A DNA stretch of 64,000 bases, from the NCBI RefSeq assembly GCF_004402695.1, contig NZ_SOFL01000045.1, positions 29,935 to 93,934 on the forward strand, written 5' to 3'. The notes below the pieces were generated by a model. It did not search any database. It was not told where the DNA came from and saw only the letters and a list, made by a program, of their open reading frames with translations. Of this stretch, positions 55,083 through 64,000 are shown piece after piece. Positions within the stretch are counted from its first letter, which is position 1, and each line of letters opens with the position of its first letter. Source of the stretch: Cryobacterium adonitolivorans. Lineage in GTDB: Bacteria; Actinomycetota; Actinomycetes; Actinomycetales; Microbacteriaceae. Both the position numbers and the translations under genes were made by a program.

Positions 55083-56780
55083 GTGAGCTTCACCGCACCC
55101 ATTCAGCTGCCAGGGCTGACCCTCGATCCGCGGTGGTATCGCCGCGCGGTGTTCTATGAGGTCATGGTCCGTTCCTTCGTCGACAGCAACGCCGATGGCA
55201 CCGGTGACCTGTCCGGACTGATCTCGAAGCTCGACTACCTGCAGTGGCTGGGCATCGACGCACTGTGGATTCCGCCGTTCTTCACCTCCCCTTTAGGTGA
55301 CGGCGGCTATGACGTGGCCGACTACCGGACGATCCTGCCCGAGTTCGGCACCCTCGACGAGTTCAAGGAGCTCGTCACCAAGGCGCACGAGCGAAACATG
55401 CGTATCGTCATCGACCTGCCGCTCAACCACACGTCGGATCAGCACCCGTGGTTCCAGCAGTCCAGGCAGCAGCCCGACGGACCGTTCGGTGATTTCTACG
55501 TCTGGAGCGACGACGACGGCAAGTATCCCGACATCCGGATCATCTTCACGGACACCGAGGAGTCGAACTGGGCGTTCGACTCGATCCGGCGCCAGTTCTA
55601 CTTTCACCGGTTCTTCTCCCACCAGCCCGACCTGAACTATGACAACCCGGCCGTGCACGACGCGATCCTCGGTGTTGTCCGGTACTGGCTGGACCTGGGC
55701 GTCGACGGGTTCAGGTTGGACGCGATCCCGTACCTGTACGAATCCGACGAGGGCAACGGTGAGGGCGAGCCGCTGACCCACGAGTTCATCAGGCGGCTGC
55801 GGACCATCGTGGACCGGGAATATCCGGGGCGCATCATGATTGCCGAGGCCAATCAGTGGCCGCGGGAGGTGGCCGCCTTCTTCGGCACCGAGGCCGAGCC
55901 GGAGTGCCACATGGCCTTCGACTTCCCGGTGATGCCCAGGATCTTCTACTCGCTGCGCTCCCAGCGGGCCGGCGAGCTTGTGCGGGTACTCTCCGAGACG
56001 ACGGACATCCCCGAGGGCGCGGGGTGGGCGGTGTTCCTACGTAACCACGACGAGCTCACCCTGGAGATGGTCAGCGAGCAGTACCGGCAGGCGATGTACG
56101 GCTGGTACGCCTACGACCCGCGGATGCGCGCCAATATCGGCATCCGCCGTCGCCTGGCGCCCCTGCTGGACAACAGCCGATCGGAACTCGAGCTCGCGCA
56201 CGCCCTGCTGTTCTCCCTGCCCGGCAGCCCGTTTCTCTACTACGGCGATGAGATCGGGATGGGCGACAACATCTGGCTCCCCGACCGGGACAGCTCGCGC
56301 ACGCCGATGCAGTGGACACCGGACCGCAACGGCGGGTTCTCGGCCGCGGACCCCGGCAAGCTGTACCTGCCCGTCGTGCAGTCCCTGGTGTACAACTATG
56401 CCCAGACCAACGTCGAATCCCACCTCGCCCAGTCCGGTTCGCTGCTGCACTGGATCCGCAACGTCATCCACGTGCGCACCAGCCACCCCGCCTTCGGACT
56501 GGGGTCGCTCACGGTGCTGTCCACCGACCACGAATCCATCCTGGCCTTCACCAGGGTGTACCCCGGCTCAGGGTCGAGCTTCGGCGACCAGCCGGAGACC
56601 TTGCTCTGCGTGTTCAGTTTCGCGCACAACCCCGTCGCGTTCCGGATCCAGGAACCCGACCTGGCCGGCACCCGGCTCTATGACATCTTCGGCGGGGCCG
56701 TGTTCCCCTCGTTCGACGAGGAGGGCGGACTCACCCTCACCCTGGGCGCGCAGAGCTTCTACTGGTTGCACTGCGGCTGA
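55083..56780 (+). CDS. treS: Trehalose synthase / maltose glucosyltransferase TreS
   Basis: Interconverts maltose and trehalose, 565 aa (GH13). It has FVDSNADGTGDLSGLISKLDYLQWLG near the N-terminus, the nucleophile Asp in GVDGFRLDAIPYL, the acid Glu in IMIAEANQWP and the transition-state Asp in FLRNHDEL. The PRMRANIGIRRRLAPL and YYGDEIGMGDNIWLPDRD segments are TreS-specific. GTG 55083 has GGAAGGA upstream. It lies 3-4 kb from glgM and glgC. No maltokinase domain is fused. Confidence 0.94.
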   Translation: MSFTAPIQLPGLTLDPRWYRRAVFYEVMVRSFVDSNADGTGDLSGLISKLDYLQWLGIDALWIPPFFTSPLGDGGYDVADYRTILPEFGTLDEFKELVTKAHERNMRIVIDLPLNHTSDQHPWFQQSRQQPDGPFGDFYVWSDDDGKYPDIRIIFTDTEESNWAFDSIRRQFYFHRFFSHQPDLNYDNPAVHDAILGVVRYWLDLGVDGFRLDAIPYLYESDEGNGEGEPLTHEFIRRLRTIVDREYPGRIMIAEANQWPREVAAFFGTEAEPECHMAFDFPVMPRIFYSLRSQRAGELVRVLSETTDIPEGAGWAVFLRNHDELTLEMVSEQYRQAMYGWYAYDPRMRANIGIRRRLAPLLDNSRSELELAHALLFSLPGSPFLYYGDEIGMGDNIWLPDRDSSRTPMQWTPDRNGGFSAADPGKLYLPVVQSLVYNYAQTNVESHLAQSGSLLHWIRNVIHVRTSHPAFGLGSLTVLSTDHESILAFTRVYPGSGSSFGDQPETLLCVFSFAHNPVAFRIQEPDLAGTRLYDIFGGAVFPSFDEEGGLTLTLGAQSFYWLHCG

Positions 56781-56794
56781 TCAGAGGGCACGCA

Positions 56795-56826
56795 AAAGGG
56801 CGACCTGCCGAAGCGGGTCGCCCTTT
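56795..56826. terminator. Terminator between treS and rpmE2
   Basis: The arms AAAGGGCGACC (56795-56805) and GGTCGCCCTTT (56816-56826) form an 11-bp stem with a 10-nt loop. A- and T-rich ends suit termination in both directions between the convergent genes. Confidence 0.85.
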
Positions 56827-56845
56827 GAGAGCACTGCGGGGGTGG

Positions 56846-57097
56846 TTACTTGCCGAAGCCCTTGTAGCGCGAGTTGAACTTCTCCACGCGTCCGGCGGAG
56901 TCCATGATGCGCTGCTTGCCCGTGTAGAACGGGTGCGACTCGGAGGAGATTTCCACGTCGATGACCGGGTAGGTGGTGCCGTCTTCCCACTCGATGGTCT
57001 TCGAGCTGGAGACCGTCGAACGGGTAAGGAACGTCGCACCCGACGCGAGGTCGCGGAAGACCACGGGAGCGTATGTGGGGTGAATGTCAGACTTCAT
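56846..57097 (-). CDS. rpmE2: 50S ribosomal protein bL31, type B
   Basis: An 83-aa ribosomal protein. The start [20 protein letters not shown] and the tail [20 protein letters not shown] match type B. It contains no cysteine, so it is the zinc-free form. ATG 57097 follows AAGGAAG; the frame stays open upstream. In many bacteria type B copies replace type A during zinc limitation, but no Zur box is evident here. Confidence 0.96.
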   Translation of the reverse strand: MKSDIHPTYAPVVFRDLASGATFLTRSTVSSSKTIEWEDGTTYPVIDVEISSESHPFYTGKQRIMDSAGRVEKFNSRYKGFGK

Positions 57098-57230
57098 GGA
57101 GACTTCCTTGTTGCGTTTCGATGGGTGAGTTCTGGCTCGCCGGTTGCGGCAGAAAAGTGTATCGGTCACGAGGACCAGCTAGTGAGTTTAGCAGAATCTT
57201 GAAGCCCCGAGGGGCCAGACCCCGGATCGG

Positions 57231-58013
57231 TCAGATTGCGCGGGCCGCGTAGCGCCCGTCGGTCTCGGTCAGCTCGATCGGGAGACCGAATGCCTCAGTG
57301 AGGGTATCGGAGGTGAGCGCCTCGGCCAAGGGGCCGGCGCTGACGATCTTGCCGTCGGCGAGAAGCAGCACGTGGGTGAATCCACGCGGGATTTCTTCCA
57401 CGTGATGGGTGACCATGATGATGGCCGGGGAGTTGGGCTCGCTCGCGTATCCGCTGAGCAGGCGCAGCAGTTCTTCCCTGGCACCGAGGTCGAGGCTGGC
57501 GGCCGGCTCGTCGAGAAGCAGGATCTCCGGGTCGGTCATGATGGACCTGGCGATCTGCACACGCTTCTGCTCGCCGTCGCTCAGGGTGCCGAACTTGCGA
57601 TCGGCGAGGTGATCGAGCTTCCATTCGCCGAGGACGCGCTGGGCGCGGCGCTCGTCGATCTCCTCGTATTCCTCGTTCCAGCGGCCGGTGACCGAGTACG
57701 CGGCGGTCATCACAACGTTCAGAACCGTTTCCGCGGCGGGCACCCGGCGGGCCATGGCGGTAGACGCGAAGCCGATCCGCGGACGCAGTTCGAACAGGTC
57801 GCTGCCGCCGAGCGGCTCCTCGAGGACCTCGGCCGTTCCCTGTGACGGGTGGATGAGCGCGGCCGCGATCTGGAGCGTGGTGGTCTTGCCGGCACCGTTG
57901 GGGCCCAGGATCACCCAGCGCTGATCGCCGTCGACGCTCCAATCCACTGAGTCCAGGATGGTTGTGCCACCCCGGACGACGGAAACTCCGGTGAAGTGAA
58001 GAACGTTGACCAT
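57231..58013 (-). CDS. ABC transporter ATP-binding protein
   Basis: A 260-aa single ABC ATPase. Walker A is [12 protein letters not shown] (residues 38-49), the Q-loop region is [15 protein letters not shown], the signature is [15 protein letters not shown] and Walker B is [17 protein letters not shown] is a variant of the usual LSGGQ. No permease is nearby. ATG 58013 lies 6 nt behind TAACAT (58020-58025, minus strand). Its partner and substrate are unknown. Confidence 0.88.
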   Translation of the reverse strand: MVNVLHFTGVSVVRGGTTILDSVDWSVDGDQRWVILGPNGAGKTTTLQIAAALIHPSQGTAEVLEEPLGGSDLFELRPRIGFASTAMARRVPAAETVLNVVMTAAYSVTGRWNEEYEEIDERRAQRVLGEWKLDHLADRKFGTLSDGEQKRVQIARSIMTDPEILLLDEPAASLDLGAREELLRLLSGYASEPNSPAIIMVTHHVEEIPRGFTHVLLLADGKIVSAGPLAEALTSDTLTEAFGLPIELTETDGRYAARAI

Positions 58014-58053
58014 ACAGCCATGTTATCGGGCGTCGCCGAGGCCCTCGGTCACG

Positions 58054-59235
58054 CTAGAGCAGCGCGGCGTAAATCTCCCGAGTGCTCGCGGCGATCTGAC
58101 CCCAACTGAACATTTCCTCAGCCCGCACTCGGCCGGCGCGGCCCATCTGCGCCGCAAGGGCGGGGTCGCTGAGCACCTCGGTGAGGGTCCGGGCCAGATC
58201 AGACACGAAGACGTCCGGGTCGGTCGGGGTGCCGGTGCCGTCGCTGAGCTGGTCGATGGGCACCAACCGTCCGGTCACGCCATCCGCCACGACCTCGGGG
58301 ATGCCGCCGGTCGCGGTGCCGACGACGGGCAGGCCGCAGGCCATGGCCTCGAGGTTGACGATGCCCAGCGGCTCGTACACCGACGGGCAGACGAAGACGG
58401 TTCCGGCGGTGAGTATGGCCGACAGCTCGTGCTGGGGAAGCAGCCTGTCGATCCACACCACGCCAGAACGCTCCCGCTGCAACGCCTCGACCAGTTGGGT
58501 GACCTCGGCAAGGATGCCGGGCGTGTCAGGGGCGCCGGCACACAGCACGAGCTGCACCTCCGGCGGCAACAGGGCGGCCGCCCGGAGCAGGTAGGGCAGA
58601 CCCTTCTGGCGGGTGATCCGGCCGACGAACACAACCGACGGCCGGTCGGGATCGATCCCGAGGGCGCGAACGACGTCGTCGTCGGTGGTCGGCTTCCACC
58701 GGTCCAGGTCGATGCCGTTGTAGACGACGTGCACACGCGACTCGTCCAGGGCCGGGTAGCTGCGCAGGATGTCGGCGCGCATGCCGCCGCTGACGGCGAT
58801 CACCGCATCCGCTGCCTCGAAAGCGGTCTTCTCAATCCAGCTCGACACGCGGTAGCCGCCGCCGAGCTGTTCGGCCTTCCATGGTCGCAACGGTTCGAGG
58901 CTGTGCGCCGTGACGACGTGGGGCACCCCGTGCAGCAGCCTGGCGATGTGGCCGGCACCGTTCGCGTACCAGGTGTGCGAATGCACGACGTCGGCACCCT
59001 GCACGTCCTGGGCCATCTGCAGGTCCACGCCGAGCGTGGTCAGCGTGGCGTTGGCGTCGGCGAGTTCGGCCGGGACGCCGTAGGCGAAGGTGTCGGCCTC
59101 GGCCCTCTGCTCACCGAAACACCGAACGGTGACATCAATGTCGGTACGGAGGGCCTTCACCAGCTCGGCGACGTGCACGCCGGCTCCTCCATAGATTTCG
59201 GGCGGGTATTCCTTGGTGAGCAGATCAACGCGCAT
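58054..59235 (-). CDS. glgM: GT4 glycogen/maltose-1-phosphate synthase (GlgA/GlgM-type)
   Basis: A 393-aa GT4 enzyme of the actinobacterial GlgA type, which in mycobacteria is GlgM: ADP-glucose + glucose-1-phosphate to maltose-1-phosphate. [20 protein letters not shown] opens the protein, [20 protein letters not shown] starts the second domain, and [25 protein letters not shown] holds E-x7-E. ATG 59235 lies 6 nt behind TAGTTT (minus strand). It is divergent from glgC. Confidence 0.92.
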   Translation of the reverse strand: MRVDLLTKEYPPEIYGGAGVHVAELVKALRTDIDVTVRCFGEQRAEADTFAYGVPAELADANATLTTLGVDLQMAQDVQGADVVHSHTWYANGAGHIARLLHGVPHVVTAHSLEPLRPWKAEQLGGGYRVSSWIEKTAFEAADAVIAVSGGMRADILRSYPALDESRVHVVYNGIDLDRWKPTTDDDVVRALGIDPDRPSVVFVGRITRQKGLPYLLRAAALLPPEVQLVLCAGAPDTPGILAEVTQLVEALQRERSGVVWIDRLLPQHELSAILTAGTVFVCPSVYEPLGIVNLEAMACGLPVVGTATGGIPEVVADGVTGRLVPIDQLSDGTGTPTDPDVFVSDLARTLTEVLSDPALAAQMGRAGRVRAEEMFSWGQIAASTREIYAALL

Positions 59236-59316
59236 GCAGTAAAACTAGCGCAGGCTGAACGCAGGACACACCCCCGCCCGCTGGTCCCAGCCACAGGATG
59301 GCCCTACTCTGAACAT

Positions 59317-60561
59317 ATGAAGGCCAAGAAGATTTTCGGAATCGTTCTCGCAGGCGGCGAGGGAAAACGGCTGATGCCGTTGACCGAAGACCGCGCTAAG
59401 CCGGCGGTGCCGTTTGGAGGGCATTACCGTCTGATCGACTTCGCGCTGTCGAACCTGATCAACTCCGGTGTGACCCAGGTCGTCGTGCTCACCCAGTACA
59501 AGTCGCACAGCCTGGACCGGCACGTGTCGCAGACCTGGCACGTGTCCGGGGGGCTGTTCAACTCGTACATCGCCTCGGTCCCCGCCCAGCAGCGACTCGG
59601 CAAGCGCTGGTTCAGCGGCTCGGCCGACGCCATCCTGCAGAGCCTCAACCTCATCCACGATGAGAAGCCCGACATCGTCGTCGTGGTCGGTGCCGACCAC
59701 GTCTACCGGATGGACTTCAGCCAGATGATCGAGGCGCATATCGCGTCCGGCGCGCAGGCGACCGTCGCCGCCATCCGCCAGCCGATCGGCCTGGCGGACC
59801 AGTTCGGCGTCATCGAAGTGGATGCCGCCACCCCCGACCGGATCAAGGACTTCCTGGAGAAGCCCAAGGACGCCGTCGGGCTCGCCGACGCGCCGCACGA
59901 GGTCTTCGCCTCGATGGGCAACTACGTCTTCAACGCCGACGCGCTGATCGAGGCCGTGCGCCGCGACGGGGAACGCACCGATTCCAGCCATGACATGGGT
60001 GGCGACATCGTCCCGGACTTCGTCTCGCGGGGTGAGGCCGGTGTCTACGACCTGCAGCGCAACGACGTGCCCGGTTCGACCGACCGCGACCGCTACTACT
60101 GGCGCGATGTGGGAACCATCGACTCGTTCTTCGAGGCCCACCAGGATCTGATCTCCGCATTGCCGGTGTTCAACCTCTACAACGAGAGCTGGCCGATCTT
60201 CAGCCAGCAGCTGAACTCCCCGCCGGCGAAGTTCGTGCGCGACAGCAAGGGCTCCCTGGGTACGGCCATCGACTCCATCGTGTCGCTGGGCTGCGTCATC
60301 TCCGGCGCCCACCTCGAACGCAGCGTCGTCGGACCATGGGCCGTCATCGACTCCGGCGCCCACGTTGTGGACTCGATCGTGTTCGACCGGGTGCAGATCC
60401 GTCCGGGCGCCGTCGTGCACCGCGCCATCCTCGACAAGGACGTGATCGTTGAGGAGGGCGCCTCAATCGGCGTCGACCGGGACCGCGACCTCGCCCGCGG
60501 TTTCAGCGTCACCGAATCCGGGATCACCGTGGTCGGCAAGGGCGTGCACGTCCACCCGTGA
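59317..60561 (+). CDS. glgC: Glucose-1-phosphate adenylyltransferase GlgC
   Basis: Makes ADP-glucose, the donor for alpha-glucan synthesis, 414 aa. [20 protein letters not shown] is the nucleotide and allosteric region. The rest of the core reads [27 protein letters not shown] and [17 protein letters not shown] left-handed beta-helix forms the C-terminus. ATG 59317 lies 6 nt behind TACTCT (59305-59310), fitting a leaderless transcript. The stop overlaps serB in GTGA. Confidence 0.97.
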   Translation: MKAKKIFGIVLAGGEGKRLMPLTEDRAKPAVPFGGHYRLIDFALSNLINSGVTQVVVLTQYKSHSLDRHVSQTWHVSGGLFNSYIASVPAQQRLGKRWFSGSADAILQSLNLIHDEKPDIVVVVGADHVYRMDFSQMIEAHIASGAQATVAAIRQPIGLADQFGVIEVDAATPDRIKDFLEKPKDAVGLADAPHEVFASMGNYVFNADALIEAVRRDGERTDSSHDMGGDIVPDFVSRGEAGVYDLQRNDVPGSTDRDRYYWRDVGTIDSFFEAHQDLISALPVFNLYNESWPIFSQQLNSPPAKFVRDSKGSLGTAIDSIVSLGCVISGAHLERSVVGPWAVIDSGAHVVDSIVFDRVQIRPGAVVHRAILDKDVIVEEGASIGVDRDRDLARGFSVTESGITVVGKGVHVHP

Positions 60562-61205
60562 TCCCTGCAGCCCGATTCCTCGTCGTCCTTGATGCCGATT
60601 CGACCCTCATCGAGAACGAAGTCATCGAGCTTCTCGCCGACGCGGCCGGTTCCCTCGCCCTTGTGGCCGAGGTGACCGACCGCGCCATGCGGGGCGAGCT
60701 CGATTTTGCCGCGAGCCTGCGGCAGCGGGTGGCGACCCTGGCGGGTCTGTCGACCGAGGTCTTCGCCGAGGTGGGCGCGCTCATCCGCCCCACCGCCGGT
60801 GTGCACGCGCTCATCGACGGCTTGCATGCCGGGGGAAGCCGGGTCGGTGTCGTCTCGGGCGGCTTCCACGAACTTCTGGACCCGCTGGCCGCGACGCTGG
60901 GCCTCGACCACTGGCGGGCGAACCGCCTCGAGGTGCGGGACGGCCGGTTGACCGGCGGCCTGGTAGGGCCGATCATCGACGCCACAGCCAAGGCGCACGC
61001 GCTCACCGAGTGGGCGGCCCTGGACGGCGTCGACCTGTGCGGGACCGTCGCGGTCGGGGACGGCGCCAACGATCTCACCATGATGCGGGTGGCCGGCCTG
61101 GGCGTCGCGTTCAACGCCAAGCCTGTGGTGCGGCGATCGGCCGACCTGGTCATCGACACGACCGACCTCAGCCAGGTGCTGCCGCTGCTGGGGCTGCGCG
61201 GCTGA
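60558..61205 (+). CDS. serB: Phosphoserine phosphatase SerB
   Basis: Final step of serine synthesis, 215 aa. HAD motif I is [19 protein letters not shown] (DADST, typical of SerB), motif II is [14 protein letters not shown], and motif IV is [15 protein letters not shown]. No ACT regulatory domain is present. GTG 60558 overlaps the glgC stop by 4 bp, which would co-translate it with glgC. Confidence 0.93.
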   Translation: MIPAARFLVVLDADSTLIENEVIELLADAAGSLALVAEVTDRAMRGELDFAASLRQRVATLAGLSTEVFAEVGALIRPTAGVHALIDGLHAGGSRVGVVSGGFHELLDPLAATLGLDHWRANRLEVRDGRLTGGLVGPIIDATAKAHALTEWAALDGVDLCGTVAVGDGANDLTMMRVAGLGVAFNAKPVVRRSADLVIDTTDLSQVLPLLGLRG

Positions 61206-61260
61206 ACTCGACCGGGGCTCCCCCGGGTCGGGCCAGTCGCGTGAGGCCGGCGGCTGCGGC

Positions 61261-61971
61261 CTAGTGGCCCATGCCCAGTCCACCGTCGACGGGGATCACG
61301 GCGCCGGAGATGTACGATGCGTCGTCGCCGGCGATCCAGCTGACCACCCGGGCGACCTCGCTCGGGGACGCGAAACGACCCGCCGGGATATTGCGCTTGT
61401 ACTCGGCCTGCTGCGCTTCGGGCAGCGCCGCCGTCATATCGGTCTCGATGAAGCCGGGGGCGACGACGTTCGCGGTGATGCCGCGGGCACCGAGTTCGCG
61501 GGTGACGGACCGGGCCAGGCCGACGAGGCCGCTCTTGGACGACGAGTAGTTGACCTGCCCCGCGGAGCCGTACAGGCCCACGACGCTGGAGATCAGCACG
61601 ATCCGGCCGAACCTCGCCTTGAGCATGCCCTTCGACGCCCGCTTGACCACCCTGAACGCTCCGCTGAGGTTGGTGTCGATGACCGAGGTGAAGTCATCCT
61701 CCGACATCCGCATCAGCAGGGTGTCTTTGGTGATTCCGGCGTTGGCGACGACGACCTCCACGGGGCCGTATGCGGCCTCGATCTCGGTGAAGGCGGCGTC
61801 GATCGAGGCGTAGTCGGTGACGTCGGCTCGCACGGTGAGGCTCCCGGCCGGGCCTTCGCCGGAGCGCGCGGTGATGGCGACCCTGTGGCCCTTGGCGAGG
61901 AATTCCTCGGCGATGGCGTAGCCGATGCCGCGGTTGCCTCCCGTTACCAGAACTGTTCGAGCGGTCGCCAT
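61261..61971 (-). CDS. fabG: 3-oxoacyl-ACP reductase FabG
   Basis: A 236-aa SDR of fatty-acid elongation. VTGGNRGIGYAIAEEF is the NADPH motif, NAG the strand-4 motif, and ISSVVGLYGSAGQVNYSSSKSGL holds Ser, Tyr and Lys. The ending FIETDMTAALPE and ISGAVIPVDGGLGMGH are typical. ATG 61971 follows GAAAGGA. It is a single gene. Confidence 0.93.
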   Translation of the reverse strand: MATARTVLVTGGNRGIGYAIAEEFLAKGHRVAITARSGEGPAGSLTVRADVTDYASIDAAFTEIEAAYGPVEVVVANAGITKDTLLMRMSEDDFTSVIDTNLSGAFRVVKRASKGMLKARFGRIVLISSVVGLYGSAGQVNYSSSKSGLVGLARSVTRELGARGITANVVAPGFIETDMTAALPEAQQAEYKRNIPAGRFASPSEVARVVSWIAGDDASYISGAVIPVDGGLGMGH

Positions 61972-62142
61972 GGCGCGGTCCTTTCAGTGGGAACGCCCAC
62001 CGAACGGCGGGCACAGATTCATTCAGCTTAGAGCGTCCCGTGAACGGACCCGGGGACCGGGCAGTGGACGTAGTCTTGAATCAACGCGTGGACAGGCGTA
62101 TTTGGACCCTGGGCGGTTGACATCGTCACCGTCAGTTGAGCG

Positions 62143-62532
62143 ATGGGCATGATGAAGCAGCAGCAGCAGTCGATCACGACGCTCCCTCTGTCGCCGGAGG
62201 AGGAGCGGCGGCGCCGCATGATCCGGTATGCCGTGACCATGGGCATCCGCATGGTGTGTATCGTCCTGCTGCTGTTCGTGCAGGGCTGGTGGCTGTTGGT
62301 CTGCGCGCTCGGGGCGATCCTGCTTCCGTATTTCGCGGTGGTCGCCGCGAACGTGCACGGCGACCCGCGTTCTCAGACCGTGCTGCGCCCCGGCGCCGTG
62401 GCGGTGCTGCCCCGCACAGACATGCCCCGCGCAGACATGCCCCGCGCAGACATGCCCCGCGCAGGCGCAGACCGTCCAGATGACAGCGCTTCATCCGACA
62501 GCGCTTCATCCGACAGCAAGGACCCCCGGTGA
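62143..62532 (+). CDS. DUF3099 membrane protein with repeat tail
   Basis: A 129-aa protein. The N-terminus (QSITTLPLSPEEERRRRM) and two helices (CIVLLLFVQGWWLLVCALGA) match DUF3099. The C-terminal 45 residues hold RADMP repeats and SASSD repeats encoded by 15-bp tandem copies. ATG 62143 is used; ATGs at 62149 and 62152 are also possible. The stop overlaps the next GTG in GTGA. Function is unknown. Confidence 0.8.
   Translation: MGMMKQQQQSITTLPLSPEEERRRRMIRYAVTMGIRMVCIVLLLFVQGWWLLVCALGAILLPYFAVVAANVHGDPRSQTVLRPGAVAVLPRTDMPRADMPRADMPRAGADRPDDSASSDSASSDSKDPR
62418..62513 (+). repeat. Two 15-bp tandem repeats in the DUF3099 gene
   Basis: Three copies of AGACATGCCCCGCGC lie at 62418-62462 and two copies of CAGCGCTTCATCCGA at 62484-62513. 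Both units are 15 bp, so copy changes preserve the frame. Confidence 0.9.
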
Positions 62533-62774
62533 TTGGATTCGGCGCAGCCCCGGAATCGACCGGCTGCTCGCGAGCCGGTTGCCGGGAGTCAGCGCTCTGG
62601 CGCCTGGACTGGCGGAATCCGCGCATTCACACCGAGGACCGGGTCAAGACCTGGCTGGCCTGCGACGAGCATGTCGAGTTCCTGCGGGAATTTTTGCTCA
62701 CCCGCGACTTCCCGCTCCGGGTCAGTCCTCTGACGGTTGACGCGAACGCGCTCGACGAGACGGCACCGGCATGA
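62529..62774 (+). CDS. Small conserved actinobacterial protein with Cys motif
   Basis: An 81-aa protein with CSRAGCRESALWRLDWRNPR near residue 13 and RVKTWLACDEHVEFLREFLL in the second half. Three Cys and one His could bind a metal. Proteins with this pattern are sometimes mislabelled acetone carboxylase; the function is unknown. It starts inside the DUF3099 stop (GTGA) and overlaps surf1, so it belongs to a three-gene operon. Confidence 0.8.
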   Translation: MIGFGAAPESTGCSRAGCRESALWRLDWRNPRIHTEDRVKTWLACDEHVEFLREFLLTRDFPLRVSPLTVDANALDETAPA

Positions 62775-63613
62775 CCGGCTGGCGGTTCTTGCTCTCCAGG
62801 CAATGGGCCGGCTACCTGGCGCTCACGATTGTGTTCGCCGTGGTCTGTTCGGGGCTGGGCATGTGGCAGCTCGCCCGGCGAGCGGAGGCGCAGGCCGAGA
62901 TCAGCCGGGTGGATGCGAACTTCGACGCCGAGGGGATCCCCGTCACCGACGCCCTGCCCACGCTGGAGTCCTTCGAGGAATCCCAGAAATGGTTGCCCGT
63001 CGTACTGACCGGAACGTACCTCACCGCGGATGAACTCCTCGTGCGCAACCGGCCGCTGAACATCAACCCGGGCTTCGAGGTGCTCACTCCCCTGCTGCTG
63101 ACCAATGGTGACGTCTTCATTGTGAACCGCGGCTGGGTGCCCACCGGCGAAAACCAGAACGCGCCGGACGCCGTACCGGCGGCCCCCTCCGGTGAGGTCA
63201 CCGTGATCGCCCGACTCAAGCAGGGCGAGCCGTCACTGGCCGGGCGTGGCGCCAGTGGAAACCAGGTCGCCACGATCAACCTGACCGAGATCGCCGAGCG
63301 CCTCCGCACCGAGACCTACACCGGGGCGTACGGCCTGATGAAGTCGGAGGATCCGGCACCTGCCGACCGGCCGACGGCCGTCACCCGTCCGGTCCGCGAC
63401 GAAGGCCCGCACCTCTCCTACGCATTCCAGTGGTTCGTCTTCGCCCTGATGGCCTTCATCGGTCTCGGCTGGGCGGCACGGCAGGAGTTTCGCACCATCA
63501 ACGCCGAAGTCCCCGAGGAGCAGGTCAGGGCCGCGGAACGTGCCCGTCGCCAGGCGGCCAGGCCCCGCAGCGATTCCGACATCGAGGACGAGCTGATCGA
63601 TCAGCACCCCTAG
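62771..63613 (+). CDS. SURF1-family cytochrome oxidase assembly protein
   Basis: A 280-aa membrane protein with two helices (residues about 10-33 and 220-240) flanking a periplasmic domain. GMWQLARR near residue 30, LVRNRPLNINPGFEVLTPL and VNRGWVP are diagnostic. It supports haem insertion into cytochrome c oxidase. Its ATG overlaps the upstream stop by 4 bp. The C-terminal tail is charged. Confidence 0.92.
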   Translation: MTGWRFLLSRQWAGYLALTIVFAVVCSGLGMWQLARRAEAQAEISRVDANFDAEGIPVTDALPTLESFEESQKWLPVVLTGTYLTADELLVRNRPLNINPGFEVLTPLLLTNGDVFIVNRGWVPTGENQNAPDAVPAAPSGEVTVIARLKQGEPSLAGRGASGNQVATINLTEIAERLRTETYTGAYGLMKSEDPAPADRPTAVTRPVRDEGPHLSYAFQWFVFALMAFIGLGWAARQEFRTINAEVPEEQVRAAERARRQAARPRSDSDIEDELIDQHP

Positions 63614-63633
63614 CATCTTTCGCAGCCGGCCCG

Positions 63634-63661
63634 GCCAGCGTGATCAGGCCAGCGTGATCAG
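63634..63661. repeat. 14-bp tandem duplication across the ABC-F stop codon
   Basis: GCCAGCGTGATCAG occurs at 63634-63647 and again at 63648-63661. The TGA stop of the ABC-F gene (63644-63646) lies in the first copy, reached in a different frame than in the second. Confidence 0.85.
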
Positions 63662-64000
63662 ATCCAGGTAGTCCTTGTTCCAGTGGTCCTCCGTGCCGTC
63701 GGGCATGATGAGCACCCGCTCGGGGTTGAGCGCTTCGACAGCGCCCTCATCGTGGCTGACCAGCACCACGGCCCCGGTAAAGTGCGCCAGGGCATCCAGG
63801 ATCTCTTCACGGCTGGCCGGGTCGAGGTTGTTGGTAGGTTCGTCGAGCAGCAGCACGTTGGCGCCGGAGACCACGATCATGGCCAGGGCCAGGCGGGTCT
63901 TCTCTCCGCCGGAAAGGACCCCGGCCGGCTTGTGCGAGTCGTCGCCGGTGAACAGGAATGAGCCGAGCACTCGCCGGGCTTCCATCTCGGTGATGTTCGG
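63644..64000 (-). CDS. ABC-F ATPase, C-terminal part (cut by window edge)
   Basis: The last 118 codons of an ABC-F protein; the rest lies to the right. LSGGEKTRLALAMIV is the ABC signature, VLLLDEPTNNLDPASREEIL is Walker B and VLVSHDEGAVEALNPERVLI is the H-loop region. The final HWNKDYLDLITLA resembles the conserved end of one actinobacterial ABC-F group. It differs from the ABC-F protein at 31.8 kb. Confidence 0.92.
   Translation of the reverse strand, partial: PNITEMEARRVLGSFLFTGDDSHKPAGVLSGGEKTRLALAMIVVSGANVLLLDEPTNNLDPASREEILDALAHFTGAVVLVSHDEGAVEALNPERVLIMPDGTEDHWNKDYLDLITLA

Overview
High-GC actinobacterial chromosome, most likely a Microbacteriaceae member (Cryobacterium/Leifsonia-like). 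The inference rests on gene content and order: pafB-pafC-tatA-tatC-helY, rbpA, mshC, a two-domain DhaM, an ImuA/ImuB/DnaE2 mutasome, SURF1, and many start codons placed 6-8 nt behind a TAnnnT box (leaderless transcripts). No rRNA, CRISPR array, intact insertion sequence or prophage is visible. Genes are densely packed on both strands, often with ATGA or GTGA overlaps.

Layout. 1-4.2 kb: glycerol uptake and phosphorylation (glpF, truncated glpK) diverge from a PTS-dependent dihydroxyacetone kinase (dhaKLM). 4.2-5.5 kb: a small Cys/His protein and an SRPBCC-ArsR pair behind two identical-format inverted repeats. 5.45-5.8 kb: a gene-free gap holding a very strong chromosomal dif site, so the window probably spans the replication terminus. 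5.8-12.5 kb: UvrA-like ATPase, HdeD-like protein, SDR, NfeD-SPFH pair, glycerophosphodiesterase, rbpA. 12.5-27.6 kb: lnt, helY, tatC, tatA, pafC, pafB, FKBP lipoprotein, trmI, HAD phosphatase, PAC2 protein, mshC, uppP and an M20 peptidase. This is the order in which Pup-proteasome genes are found in other Actinobacteria, but those genes are missing here. 27.7-31.7 kb: tRNA-Leu(GAG), fused remnants of a lacI gene and a GH42 beta-galactosidase, and a cellobiose phosphorylase behind a CebR-type operator. 31.7-37.6 kb: ABC-F protein, zinc-ribbon protein, HAD protein, J-domain protein, DUF1345 protein, SMP-30 lactonase and an unlisted 54-aa membrane protein.

37.6-45.2 kb: a DNA-damage island. An SRAP protein diverges from imuA-imuB-dnaE2, and an SOS box and a perfect DnaA box share the 84-bp gap. 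A 35-aa ORF links imuB to dnaE2. 45.4-55 kb: cold-shock protein, Lrp regulator, DEAD helicase, a decayed SGNH hydrolase, D,D-carboxypeptidase, rRNA methyltransferase, sirtuin, phosphatase, glycosyltransferase and alpha/beta hydrolase. 55-62 kb: treS, bL31B, ABC ATPase, glgA/glgM, glgC, serB, fabG; glgC, glgM and treS together fit alpha-glucan synthesis through maltose-1-phosphate. 62-64 kb: DUF3099 protein, small Cys protein, SURF1 and the C-terminal part of a second ABC-F protein.

The most notable signals are the dif site with a nearby inverted half-site, the SOS-controlled mutasome with its bridging small ORF, the lacI/GH42 deletion scar beside a surviving operator, and the missing proteasome block next to retained PafBC and PAC2.
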